DNA of 20,422 nucleotides from Reticulitermes lucifugus (GCA_026260175.1 JAKCWW010003760.1:6871-27292), one strand, 5' to 3'. Shown: positions 8,792 to 18,997, counted from the first letter of the stretch. Numbers and translations: made by a program. Notes: a model not told the origin generated them from the sequence alone.

Positions 8792-9658
8792 TTTAGTTGG
8801 TGATATAACAATAATTTGTGCTCTCAGTTTCAGGTTAGGAGAATAACTTTTCTTTCCTCTCTCTTTATTTTATGCATTGATGACTGAGGCACAGACAGTC
8901 TCTGAAACTTCTGAATGGCATTGCCTTGTTGCCACGGAATATATCCCGAGAAGTCTTACTTGTATATAGTTACAGTGAAAGTCTGAATTCCGGAGTTGGT
9001 CTACATTTCCAGTTGCCATAGTTAATTTAATATTGTGTGTAGCTCGTCGTGTTGTTCATTCATGTAAAGCACATGGCGTCAAAATGCTGAAACCTTTCCT
9101 TCACACCTGTTCCAGTCGATTCTGTTTACTTTTGCAAGTTGTCTCCAGAGATACGATTTTGCAAGACATTCCTCTCTGTTGTGACTTCAATTTAATTACC
9201 GACCAAATTGCTTTGGTGCTCCAATTTATATTCATAATTCAAAAGAAACCATGACAGCTTATTCTGAGAGAAACCGACATGTTAAAGTTTCTCTGCAGAG
9301 GTAATATTATTATTGCTTGTTGCTTTCATGGTGACTATTTTCAGTGAAGGTTTCTTGAGCACTAAACCATGTGAATGAGAATTTTATGTCCAAAGTGTCA
9401 GGGAATGTCTCTCTGATGATTGAATGGGTGGCAAGGGTATACCGTGGTTGTCAGTACGACGAACGACCCGTCAGTCTGAACTCGAAGTTAATTGATGCGG
9501 GGAAACTCTGCTTGGAAGACAGCTGTGCCGACCTAGGACTGTCCAAGCCACTAGCTGCTTTACCCGCAGGCAATCCATGCTCAACAGGCCAGTCTAGGCT
9601 GCCATGTATACAGAGGCATTTATGTGTAACTTTACAAGCTAACCTTCAATCCTTGAAA
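8792..9658. other. No gene seen
   Basis: A plus-strand frame at 9033-9254 lacks recognisable motifs and begins at a non-ATG codon. No repeats or terminal structures were identified. Confidence 0.45.
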
Positions 9659-9757
9659 AATATGTCAGAGCTCAAATATTTGGGAAAGACACTAACAAAT
9701 CGAAATTGTATGTACGAAAAAATTAAGAGCAGGTTAAATTCGGGGAATGCTTACTAA
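9659..9757 (+). pseudogene. Fragment of LINE reverse transcriptase (post-catalytic region)
   Basis: The end of a longer frame (9371-9757) reads MSELKYLGKTLTN, then EKIKSRLNSGNAY, then a stop. The pattern F/LKYLG.T.T, then EIK.R...GNA is the block shortly after the catalytic YADD region in RTE-like and related LINE polymerases. Only this stretch of about 32 codons is recognisable. The upstream part of the frame (from MNENFM) shows no reverse-transcriptase motif, and homology breaks off at the stop. It probably belongs to the same LINE group as the C-termini at 1-256 and 13414-13707, because those ends and this block occur together in such elements. That link is inferred. Confidence 0.65.
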
Positions 9758-12011
9758 TATTAGTGCTTTGTCCGGCCTCGACTGATGATCCACATATTCT
9801 AAACGAATTTGCCTCTAGTCCTTCTACTCTGGGTCTCAGAGGATCGACCGTCTGCCCCATTCAGACCTAACCACATCCTCAGGGAACGCTGTACACGCAC
9901 CGAATCTTCAGTTTCTTTATACGACGAAGGAAATGCCAAACATTCTTCTACAGAAAGCCTGGAGTTTTACTGCTGTGCCAGGACATTACGTTGCTAATGG
10001 TACTGAAGGAGACTGGCTACAGAGACCTGGTTCTCCTGGACACGGGCGGACCTGTTATGTAGATTGAGAGCCTGTCAGATCTGCAAATTGCAGTATCCTT
10101 TCTATCTGAAGGTAGCCCTGTAAGTTGCAACTCATCGTTGAGGCTGTCTCTGTTTTAAGGGACATGGTTTCTGTGCACCAACACGGAAATCACAGCCTGT
10201 TCGTTTATTGGGTTAGTGGTAATGAAAGTTGTAATTAAGAGGAAAGTGTGGGTGGATTCTGGTAAACTTCTGTGAAACTACAGGACGTCACATCCAAGAA
10301 GATAAGAGTCTCGTAGTGACGGTCGTGAAAACCTTAAATCTCACTTGGTTTGTTAGTGGCTGTGCTGAGAACTTCCGAAAATGTTATGGCCTGATAACAA
10401 AATAACATCGTTACGTGCTGCAGGCAGCATTACGTACTGTAGTTTAAATTGTTCTACTGGAATAGGCCTATTGTCCCTCTACAAAAAACTTTCCCTAACT
10501 TCATGTCTATCTTCTTTTGTTTTTAATTTTTTAAGAGACGTCTTTTGAAACAAGACTTGAGAATGAGAAGAATAAAATAAGTTTCCTCCTTCCACCCACC
10601 CCGAAACAAACGACAGTCGCCCTTCTCATTATTTTCAGAGCAGAGGGTAAATTTACATTTCGTCGTATTATAAAGGATTCTCCTTTTTCTTTTTACCAAA
10701 TTCCTTCTTTTAAGGTTTGAGAGGACTTTCTCATCTTTCCGTTTCACTCGACCTCGCAGCCTTTATCCATTTCCGTCTTTGTTCTTTTATTCTTACTCCG
10801 AGGGCTTTTAAAAAAGAGTTTGTGCCAAGTTCTGCTGAGACTTACTGAATGAGTCGTATGTCTACACCGGTCCTCTTGTAACGTTTTAGCTATAACGGAA
10901 GCCCCAAGTTTTGTCTTCTACAGGCGAGGCACAAATTTTCAACCGTAGTGCGATACGGAAATATGCGAGGGAGGTAACATGACTAAGAAGTGGAGGAACG
11001 ACCAACATCCATGCATTATAAAACTTTTCCTTTTCTTTTCTTTTTTTGTCCCACCGTTTAGAAACACGTACTTTTTAACAAGGAGTCTTAAACGCAGGTA
11101 GCTGGAAACAGAGTAGAGTCGCTGTGTGGAGTGTTGCAAGTTAAAAAGTCCCATAAAAAAGCAATTTGCATATTTTGACACGTTCAGAATTTTTGAAGTT
11201 ACGAAGAATTTGCACTCTGTATTTCATAAGCATTAAGCTTACCGTTACAGAAGGTGATGGAGAGGCAACGATTCGATTAACACTTTCCAATACACGACGG
11301 CGTAAATCGTCTTCGGACCAACTCGCGGATCCTGACTGGCTTTGGCATGTCTCATTATCGGTAGCTTAGTGCAGAGCCATTCACTGGCATTCGAAAGATA
11401 TTGTGTTAGATTTTCGGTAGGTGTGTGCTACCCAGTTTGCTCTCGTGGTGTTTTAAGTCCCTGAAAGTGAAATTTGACCTAGAGCCTTGAAATATCACAG
11501 TAGATTCCTTTTAAAATTTACGTACACGACAGTGGTGATAAACTTACTGTTTCCTTTAAAAGAATGTAACCTGTGCAATTGAAAGCGCCTCATGGGACTG
11601 GAGTAATTTGCATTAAGGTCTAAGTACAAGTAGTTAAGAAAACAATTGGTTGGACTGATTTTTGTGTGATTTGATTGTCGACAACGTACGGTATGAACAA
11701 TATAAAAAAATGGCTTTTCCTAATATTGTGTGCATTTTATTACAATATTATTTTTCAGAGAAAGTGACCAAATAATTCAATACAGAAGGGTGTTTACACA
11801 ATCTACGTAGGGAATTAAATTTAGATAGCTTGTTTTACGTGGTGCGTGGCTGCAACTGTGCGAGAACACGAAAGAATAGTTTCTTATATCAAGTGCCCAG
11901 AAACACATTTGAACTTACGGCAGAATAAGACATGAATTACTAGCGACAGTTAGCACTGCTAAGAACCTGGCATTCGTTGTCACATCCAAAGAAATGTACC
12001 TGAAACTGAAC
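9758..12011. other. Long stretch without a supported gene
   Basis: I see only short unrelated frames. A pyrimidine-rich plus strand at about 10500-10800 generates a Lys/Arg-rich minus-strand frame (10523-10747) that is compositional. The minus-strand frame at 10939-11181 and plus-strand frame at 11166-11369 show no motif. No pol III boxes, long inverted repeats or TSD pairs were recognised. Confidence 0.45.
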
Positions 12012-12273
12012 AAATAAATCTGATGTATTTAATATTATACATGTTCCGTGCAGTTGCTTAACCACTGAAAAATCAATTTATTTTTACACTCCAACATGTT
12101 TCGGCTGACCATTTAAGCCATGTACATTTAAGGATGTACGCTGCAAATGTGTATGTACGTTAATTCCCTGATGATGGCTGAAATAATCGGCCGAAAAATT
12201 TTGGAGTGTAAAAATACATTTATTTTGCAGTTGTTGGTGGTAACAAACTTAAATAAATAAATTTGATTTAATA
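12012..12273. mobile_element. Short inverted-repeat element with a hammerhead-like motif
   Basis: The left arm at 12060-12120 (AACCACTG...TTTTTACACTCCAACATG, TTTCGGC, TTTAAGCCAT) is the imperfect reverse complement of the right arm at 12172-12235, separated by about 50 bases. The arms share a TTTTTACACTCCAA core without mismatch. Outside, AAATAAATCTGAT...TTTAATA (12012-12034) and AAATAAATTTGATTTAATA (12255-12273) form a probable direct repeat with a 4-base gap. The left arm in reverse complement still carries GCCGAAACATGTTGGAG, the second half of the same motif, so both arms derive from one sequence. No coding capacity is present. It may be a non-autonomous Penelope-like or foldback element. 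Confidence 0.6.
12164..12206 (+). ncRNA. Hammerhead-ribozyme-like motif 2
   Basis: Stem I pairs TTCC (12164-12167) with GGAG (12203-12206, one G-U wobble). The core CTGATGA is at 12168-12174. One extra T (12175) precedes stem II, GGCTG (12176-12180) with CGGCC (12188-12192), and a 7-base loop. GAAA is at 12193-12196. AAATTT (12196-12201) is the self-complementary stem III, and T12202 is the H position. The inverted arm (12090-12120 region) has CATGTT in place of AATTTT here, so this copy has probably lost the stronger ACATGT stem III. The topology matches motifs 1 and 3, including the extra T. Confidence 0.5.
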
Positions 12274-13284
12274 GCTAGGAACCTTTTTTTAATGTTCCCT
12301 TAAAGAGGGATGATGTAGTGAGTCATGTAATTGTATGGGAGGTTCCGTAATGCGTTGCTTACTTTGCTCAGAAACGTTGAAGGCAAGAGGCAACTAGGCG
12401 TTAGTAAAAGTTAAGATTGCCTCTCTTCAGGACATGAAGGCCTGCGACAGAGCGGATTTATAGCTCCAGTTATTGTTAAGCTGGGAGGTAGATGGATGTA
12501 AGTGTTCAACGTAACGCTCCGAGAGCGTTACTGACGGGAGAAAATCATTCCCTACCCACTGAATATGTGATTGGCTGGGCCCGAGAGCTGGTCTGGACGC
12601 TTTGGCTAAATGTAACATGAAAGACTGTATTAAAATAGACCTTAGATAGGCCTATTTTGAATGAGGGCAGGTAAAGGCTGCACATAAGTACATAAAACAT
12701 AATTATGCAAACGTACGTCCACACAATATGAGATTCCCATCTTCTTAATAAGGTGTGCCGACATTGCTTTCAGGTACTAATAAAAGTCGCTCTTCACGCG
12801 TGTGATAATTTGATTGTCTCCATCTCGTTATTCATGCAAGAGGCTACACAAATTCTCTAGTAAGCCCTTTTATTACGGAAAACCCCCACCACACTGTGGT
12901 CTTTCTGCTTTTAGCTGTAATGAAGCCTGTTAGCGTGGCGGCCTTATTGCGAAAATTACGAATCGCTTGTCGACTGCAGGTGACACAGCTGGGGGCATAA
13001 GTGGCCAGCGTTGGCTTCAGTGCCCGGTTATCGATCTGCAGCTTGATATTGACTTATTACGTCATTCAGGCTAAGTAGTAGTTGTTATTACTGTAGTTTC
13101 AGACATAGCGGTTTGCTGAAATAACGGAATTAATAGGATAGCGCGGACACTCTGTGCTTGCTTAATTCAGCTGCCTTGGTAATACAGCACATAATTGTCA
13201 GCGCTCTATTACTTAGCGTTTAAGCTGCAGGCATTTCTGAATGTACATCGCAGGTACTTTTAATGTTTCCTATGACATGTATTA
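12274..13284. other. No gene seen
   Basis: Only short frames are present (for example 12427-12618, minus). I recognise no repeat family, terminal repeat or RNA gene. Confidence 0.45.
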
Positions 13285-13878
13285 CAGGGTTGGCCATCAT
13301 GCAGCCCTTGAAGATAATATTTGTGGCCCTCGGTCGCCTGAATATTTTCAATAATAAAATTTAACAAACGTAATATAATATGTCTACAGAACATAACATG
13401 GAAACTTTAATAACTAACTAAACTAACTCCATGGAGCAGAGTCCTTCTTGGGAAGCTAACAGGTCCTCAGATAGTCAAGAAATTCCCCGCCTTTTATGGA
13501 ACCCGAAGGTTCATTACTGCATTCACAAGAGCCCGTCACCTGACCCTATCCTGAGCCATATCAATCCAGTCCATGCCCCCGCATTCCATTTCTTTAAGAT
13601 CCATTTTAATATTATCCTCCCATCTACGCCTGGATCTTCCAAGTGGTCTTCTTCCCTCAGGTTCCCCACCAAAGTCCTGTATGCACCTCTCCCCTCCCCC
13701 ATACGTGGGAAATTTTAATAAGGAGCAATAAAACAAAAGTATTGTTTGTAAATAATGGCGTTATAGTTAATTCAGTCTCCCCCTCCCCGCTTTTCGTTAC
13801 GTGTATACAAACGTGCAGCCTTCAGACGAGTCCTTACGAAATGTGTGGCCCTCCTGTGGGTTGAAGTTGGCAGTCCTG
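13285..13878. mobile_element. Probable non-autonomous hAT-like element, interrupted by a LINE fragment
   Basis: The left end begins CAGGGTTGGCCATCATGCAG at 13285, with TGTGGCCCTCGG just inside. The right end reads TGTGTGGCCCTCCTGTGGG, then TTGAAGTTGGCAGTCCTG to 13878. Read inward, the ends share CAGG-YTG-CCA; the CAGGGTTGGCCA start and the GTGGCCCTC block resemble termini common in hAT elements of animals. No 8-bp duplication can be seen: the bases before (ATGTATTA) and after (GCTGAATT) do not match, so the copy is old or the ends are off by some bases. No transposase is encoded. Removing the LINE piece at 13414-13707 and one TSD copy leaves about 290 bp. Confidence 0.6.
13414..13707 (-). mobile_element. 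5'-truncated LINE 3' end nested in the hAT-like element, with target-site duplication
   Basis: On the minus strand the coding end reads [20 protein letters not shown], then [20 protein letters not shown], then DRVR, then a TGA at 13536-13538 in place of the Trp codon preserved at 1-256. After this nonsense change the frame still continues as [13 protein letters not shown] to the ancestral TAA (13494-13496). The UTR matches the copy at 173-237, and the tail is GTTA-like. The flanks GGAAACTTTAATAA (13400-13413) and GGAAATTTTAATAA (13708-13721) match at 13 of 14 bases, a clear TSD. Only about 0.3 kb of the parental element was copied. The plus-strand frame 13431-13718 is a shadow. Confidence 0.9.
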
Positions 13879-14008
13879 GCTGAATTTAAAAGCGTCACGT
13901 TTCGGACTCTTGTTCTGCTTCTGTCGTCATGTAAGGAAGAAGTTAGTCTTAGGGGACCTAAGGAAGCAGGAAGTGGATGCAGATTTCATTTAGTGAAAAA
14001 TAAACATA

Positions 14009-14450
14009 ATGCACAATGTTTTTCCTTAGATATTTATATTGTATTATATTATAACATTGAGTATTCCTACATATTTCAGTCCACAAGGGCTCATCATCAC
14101 GGAAGAAGTATCAAATAATATTGCACAAAATTTATTTAGCTATTGTTTACACTTAAACAACATCTTATATACGGTGTATAGAAGTCAAGTAGTAAAACGT
14201 AGACAATTCTACGTAGAATGTTTGTGTATATAAGTGAAATAGGATCTTGACCTACTGTATTTCCGGGGCAGCTTACGTACTTCACGAAGGCTGACACAGT
14301 ACTTATGTGTAAAAATAGGTAAATGAGTTTTATGTAATATTACTTGATACTTGTTCTCTGATGATAATCCCTTGTGGATTGAAACATGTAGGAATATTCA
14401 ATGTTATAATTTACGAGTAATATAAATATCTAAGAAAGAACAGTGTGCAT
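14009..14450. mobile_element. Long-hairpin element with arms of about 150 bp and a hammerhead-like motif
   Basis: The left arm (14009 to about 14157) and the reverse complement of the right arm (about 14302-14450) align through most of their length. The shared blocks in order are ATGCACA-TGTT-TT-CTTAG, ATATTTATATT, TTATAACATTGA-TATTCC, TACAT-TTTCA-TCCACAAG, then AAGTATCAA-TAATATT and CTATT-TT-ACAC. The loop is about 145 bases and encodes nothing. The right arm carries a complete hammerhead-like core. The equivalent core in the left arm has GTGATGA in place of CTGATGA. Inverted terminal copies of a ribozyme-bearing repeat are compatible with the inverted terminal-repeat forms reported for Penelope-like elements, but a foldback or MITE-like origin is also possible. 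Confidence 0.75.
14354..14394 (+). ncRNA. Hammerhead-ribozyme-like motif 3
   Basis: Stem I pairs TTCT (14354-14357) with GGAA (14391-14394, one wobble). The core CTGATGA is at 14358-14364, and an extra T at 14365. Stem II is AATCC (14366-14370) with GGATT (14376-14380) and a 5-base loop. GAAA is at 14381-14384. ACATGT (14384-14389) is a perfectly self-complementary stem III, followed by A14390 as the H position directly before stem I. Compared with motif 1, both stem II strands have changed yet still pair, which is covariation. The mirrored left-arm copy (about 14058-14098, minus) has lost the essential core C. Confidence 0.55.
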
Positions 14451-14568
14451 TTTGTTGGTTTGAGTGTTGTGAATTGGTTATCTACAATGAACGAAACGTA
14501 CAACATAACAAAAAAGGAATCAACTCAGTGTCACTTTATATATACACATATAGCCTATATTTTGGTTT

Positions 14569-14690
14569 AGTGACCATGACTGGGATTGGAAAACCGGGGA
14601 ATCATGGTTTGATTCCCAGCAGGGGACGAGATTTCGTGTTAGAAGCGCCCAGACCGGATCTGGAACCCTCTCATTTACCATATAAAACAT
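14569..14690 (+). mobile_element. Front half of the SINE-like repeat seen at 4160
   Basis: A B-box-like GGTTTGATTCCCAGC at about 14612-14626 is followed by AGGGGACGAGATTTCGTG and GAAGCGCCCAGACCGGATC. These align with the region after the B box in the copy at 4160 (GGGGCTGAGGTTTTCC, then CGCCCAGACAGGCCC). Similarity fades after CATTTACCA near 14680, and no tail follows. The minus-strand partner and TSD were not found. It is a truncated, diverged copy. The frame at 14474-14692 runs through it by chance. Confidence 0.6.
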
Positions 14691-15978
14691 AACACTTCTT
14701 CGAAACGCTATAACAATGCAATGCTTTTACATTAAGTGATTGTAAAGTCGCTTATAGTTCAGAAAGTCGGATAGCCACCAAGTAGATTTTATGGAGGTTA
14801 CGAAACAACACAACACGAAGGTGACGGGAATTTAATAGTATTGGGTTCCTACGAAGTTTAGTGAAAACCTATCTGTCGGTTAAAACTTTCGTATTAAGGA
14901 AGCGATATTCACAACACGCATATGAGTGAGAGAGATAACATGACTTTTGTTATCGATTTACTGCATAGACCTATTCTGTGTTCGGGCAGTCATCATTAAT
15001 CTAAACACCTTTTATTATACGTCTTGTCCCACCTCATTCACAAAGGCATGTCAATTTCGTATAATTCATAAGGATTTGTGCAGCATTTGATTAGGCCTCC
15101 TCTTTGTTCCCACCCTCTTCTCTTTACGTTGTTAAATTTCTGTATTTCTTGTTTTATTTTCCGTCTCCTGTACCCATATTAGGCTTCTCCTCTTTCATGT
15201 ATTCATGTTTCTCTGCTACCTCACTTTCATTTTCTCGGCTGTCCATTTATTTGCTTCTTTTCCTATTCGTTTACTATTAAATTAAATATATTTTCCTTTG
15301 TGCCTGACAAGTAACATATTTTCGGAACCACAGGCTACAGTGACTGTTGTACTTTATTATTTCTTCGGAATAAGTGCCATTAGTACTAACTTTCCTGTCA
15401 CGAACCTCTCTGAAAGCTGCAGGCGGCTACACCAGAGAATTAAGGGTTCTGGTCATTTAATCTGACCCAAGGGGATTCCTTTCAGTCAGTGTGGAATGGT
15501 CATTGCTTTTAAATACGTCTCGCAATTTATAGGAATTTTGTAAGCTGCATTTAAATATTTAAAATGCGTAATCCCTAAAATATCAGTTCTAAAGAATAAA
15601 TGAATTACCTGACAGGGCAATGATCATCTTAACGTTTAGAGCAAACTAGTAACTATATGTACCATCTACTGTAGCACAGAGGGGCTCTGAATTTTGACAG
15701 GCAGTGTATTCATTTGTTTTATGTAACTATCACAATGAATACTGATTATTTTCCTAAGTTTATTTACCGGATTGGTCTTTATACTTGTGACGGGCTGTAT
15801 ATCCTTTTGAAGTAGAGTTGAAATTTGTACGTCTTATAGACAAGCGGCCGTCTTCAGAATGTGAATTCTGTCTGCTCCACCCTCATTTACAGCCGGAAAT
15901 GATGTTAAACTTACGATTCCTTACACCGTAATGCGACTTTCAACCGGGAAAACAAATTTTCTTTTCTTCGAAGCCTGT
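14691..15978. other. No gene seen
   Basis: This is AT-rich sequence with a pyrimidine-rich stretch at about 15090-15300. No frame longer than about 60 codons, no terminal repeats and no pol III boxes were recognised. Confidence 0.45.
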
Positions 15979-16155
15979 AGGCCGGCTCTGGGGCTCACCA
16001 CAACTCGTATGGGTACCGGGAGGTCTTTCCCTAGGGAGTAAAGCGGCATCGGCGTGAATTTCACAACTCATCTATATCTAGTGCCAAAATTAAGAATGAG
16101 AGGCGCTGTGCCTCCACGTCATAGATAGCATGCAAAGGGTCAAGTTTTACTTTTG
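15979..16155 (+). mobile_element. Back half of the SINE-like repeat seen at 4160
   Basis: GTAGGCCGGCTCTGGGGCTC, then ATGGGTACCGGGAGGTCTTT, then CCCTAGGGAGTAAAGCGGC align with the 3' half of the copy at 4160 (CAATGGGTACCGGCTCTC, then TTTCCCGGGGACAAAACGGC). Further matches are CATCTAT...AGTGCC and GAGAGG...CCTC, ending CATGC...GGGTCAA and a TTTTACTTT tail like the TTTAACTTTA tail at 4410. It is diverged and lacks the B-box half. The front half at 14569 lies 1.3 kb upstream, but the gap is large enough that they are more likely separate copies. Confidence 0.65.
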
Positions 16156-18904
16156 TTTCCCTTCCTAACTTTCTTTCAGTTACTGCAAACACCTAAACGT
16201 TTACACGCGAATTGTATTTAGAAAAACAGATTTCAGGTTCATTTTTTAAAGTTTGAATGGTCGACTCTGTTCAGTAATAAAAACAAAATAAGACAACAAA
16301 AGTAGTGCCCTAATACGTCATGAATCAGGAAAGCATGTATTATGAGTTGCGTATGGATCTCCTCTTTAAAGACTTAAAGCCCATTGGTAACTATACGTAA
16401 TGCCTGTCGTACCGATAAAAATCTTTGAATTTTGCCAACAGTTTGTGGGCTTATGATTCTCACAATGAACAGATTATTTCCCTAAACAGGCTTTTCTGAT
16501 TGGTGTTTTATTGTGAGGTAGGAACTCAGTCTTCGAAGGGGTCAGTTGTAAGTCACTGAAATGTAGCCTGAATTTTCAAACGAAGGGTATTTTCACCGAC
16601 GTTAGTCAGCATAAAATTTATTCAGCGAAGATAATCAGTGTCGGAATGTGAGACCAATATCCTTGCACTCAGACCTCGGCATTATGTCGAGATGAGTAAA
16701 AAGCCAGACAGCCCGACGGTTTTAACTGACATATTGATGCGAATTGTGGGTGAAGACTGGAGAATTGAAGTTTCTGAAATGAGGTTCTGTAAATGGGTTG
16801 AAGATAAACTACATTGTGACAACTAAGATATAGTTTAAAAATTTTTTGAGTCTGTAAAAACAAATAAACCGAGAGACCTTGTTTACAATCTGCGATAGAT
16901 TAAAATTTAGGATTATATTACCCTGATATGTGTACTGCGTGCCTGTGTGTTCTTAAGCATATGAATCGCAATTTGCCATAGAGAACTGAAATTAAAATTA
17001 AGGTTGTAAGTCTGCAGTAAATGAACAAAAAGTGGAATGAACTACGTAAAATAGCAAAGATATTTGTATGAATATATTTACAGTCCTACACGTATTTCTT
17101 TTTTCCAGTCGTGGCGTGATCTACAGAAAATGAATGATACGTTTCGCGTGATTACTATCAATTAATCGCTTTCTTCATTAGCTTTTCCTCGTTCACTGAA
17201 CCTGCTATTCCAAGCGTTATCAAGTCGCACGCTACAAATATGTATCCAGGAACTCGTGTTGACTTTTCCACAAGACCGTAAAGTAAACTTCGGAAAAGAA
17301 AATACGGAATGATTCCCCATCCCTGCAAATACTGGCGTGGCATACATCACCTAATATCATTTGCATATCACTTCGTGCTTCATTACTAGCAGGCAATATG
17401 ACGACGCCTGTGGCCACTCGCAGTTAGTCCACGAATGCATCTCTAAAATGCAAATTAATCTGTACAGTTTCTGCACAAGTAATAATTCAAGAAGTTAGAT
17501 GCTTGCTCAGATGAAGCACGATGTAGTATTAGCCTGTTATGCAGTAGGAGAGGCGATGGGACGTGTCCAGTGGTTGACTACCTAACGAAAGAGAGTGTGA
17601 AATTTTGTATGGGTAAGAGTGTGATTTTGTTTTAGAAAAGGGAGGCCTACTTTCTATTTCACTCAAGAGATACAGCTGGAAAATAAAGCCAACCACTGGA
17701 TTGGGAGAAAGGCTGTGCATGTATGTCGGGATCTCAATGAAATAGGGTTGTAAGAGGTCAGAGAGGAACATGAAATTCAAGTTTGAAAATCTGTCTAAGC
17801 AAATAAGAAGAATATCCTTATTGGAAAGTTGAAAGATGAGCAGTACCAGTAACATCTGTAGGTGCTGTCCTCTCAGTCCAAGTGGTAACCAATTAATCGT
17901 GATTTAACGCAGATCGTCCATGAAACAGAAGAAGCCGCTCCTCTCCAGGCTTGCAGCATCGCGAGAAAAAATTAAAAAACTATTCAAAGTCTTCAGATAG
18001 ATATCTACTCTCTAGCTTTTGTGGTTGAATTATATACTACTACTAATTCTACTTCTAATTCAGATATGAAGCTTTTCTTGTTTTACTTCTTTTGACTGTC
18101 AATAGACTCTGTTTTTCAAAATTTACTTCCTTATACCAATAAATAAATAAATACGTTTTCTCTTAAAAAGCAGCCATCACTATTTATACAGCAGGCTCAG
18201 TGATTGACCACAATTTGGCGAGAGTTCTGCGCACAGTCACGTTAAGTGTGCCAGTAAGTCCTTCACCACTATGCACGCAACCCTCCTTTCCGCCACGACT
18301 GGCCGGTTAACCGAGCCTGCCATAGGCTTATACTACAGACCGCTGAACATTCTTCACTCCGCGTTGAACGTAAGACTCCACCACGAGTCCCTGTATCTTT
18401 TACAGTAGCCGGTCATATGTACGTACAGTTTTACTACGAATAATTTATCATTGGATGTATTATTTAACATATTCCTAGAATCAGGTCGCTCCAACCTCAT
18501 ATTTGAATAAATAAATGCACTACGCTTTCCCCTCGCCAAACTCGTATGTTCTTGTCGATGTACATACCTTCACATCAGTTACGTTACATAACGTGAAGTA
18601 ATGTCAGGGAAAAGCCGCTCTACCTTGAGTCAGGAGGTGATTAGAACTTAAAAGCCCTTCGAGAATCTGAACGAAAATATTCAGGCCGGTAAAAGCAGTA
18701 AATAATTCTTTACATGAGGCTGAAGAATGGTACATAACAAGAAGGGCAATAATTTTTAATATTCGCGAAATATTGTTAAGTTTGGAAGGAAAAGCATGAT
18801 AGGAAAATGTATGCCATGCAATGGCAGACAAGACAAAATTTTGCTGGAGAACATGAAGGAAAGAGGATAAAAGAGAGGCATAGGAGCTTATAGGAGTGTC
18901 ATAA
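16156..18904. other. Long stretch without a supported gene
   Basis: No family motifs were recognised in 2.7 kb. A 10-base perfect inverted repeat, CCAGTGGTTG (17567-17576) and CAACCACTGG (17690-17699), brackets about 113 bases with an internal imperfect duplication (AAGAGAGTGTGAAATTTTGT at 17589 and AAGAGTGTGATTTTGT at 17615). A short (AAAT)n run lies at 18139-18153. Frames on the minus strand at 17158-17417 and 17529-17855 show no signature. Confidence 0.45.
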
Positions 18905-18997
18905 TCATCCCGTAGTCTGTCTTACGACGGGTCCATAGCCTCTTCCAAAGCGTGTTCTCAACAGAATGCGATCTAGTGCTTCCTCTTTCAATTTATA
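18905..18997 (-). pseudogene. LINE-type C-terminal scrap (KEEALDR...FGRGYGPVVRQTT)
   Basis: The end of a minus-strand frame reads KLKEEALDRILLRTRFGRGY, then GPVVRQTTG, then a stop at 18905-18907. I associate the pattern EALDR..-R-RFGRG-GPVVRQT with the C-terminal tail of retrotransposon polymerases common in insect genomes, especially cockroaches and termites. This is recognition from memory, not a computed match. The rest of the open frame (to 19264) crosses into the SINE on the other strand and is a shadow. The scrap ends about 20 bases before the SINE at 19018, so the SINE probably interrupted or abuts it. There is no active site left. Confidence 0.55.

Noticed and set aside
9371..9757. 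128-codon frame as a host gene
   Set aside because: Only the last 32 codons are recognisable and they are LINE reverse transcriptase. The rest has no motif, so it is treated as retroelement debris.
10523..10747. Lys/Arg-rich minus-strand frame as a nuclear basic protein
   Set aside because: It follows from a pyrimidine-rich plus strand and has low complexity; no motif is present.
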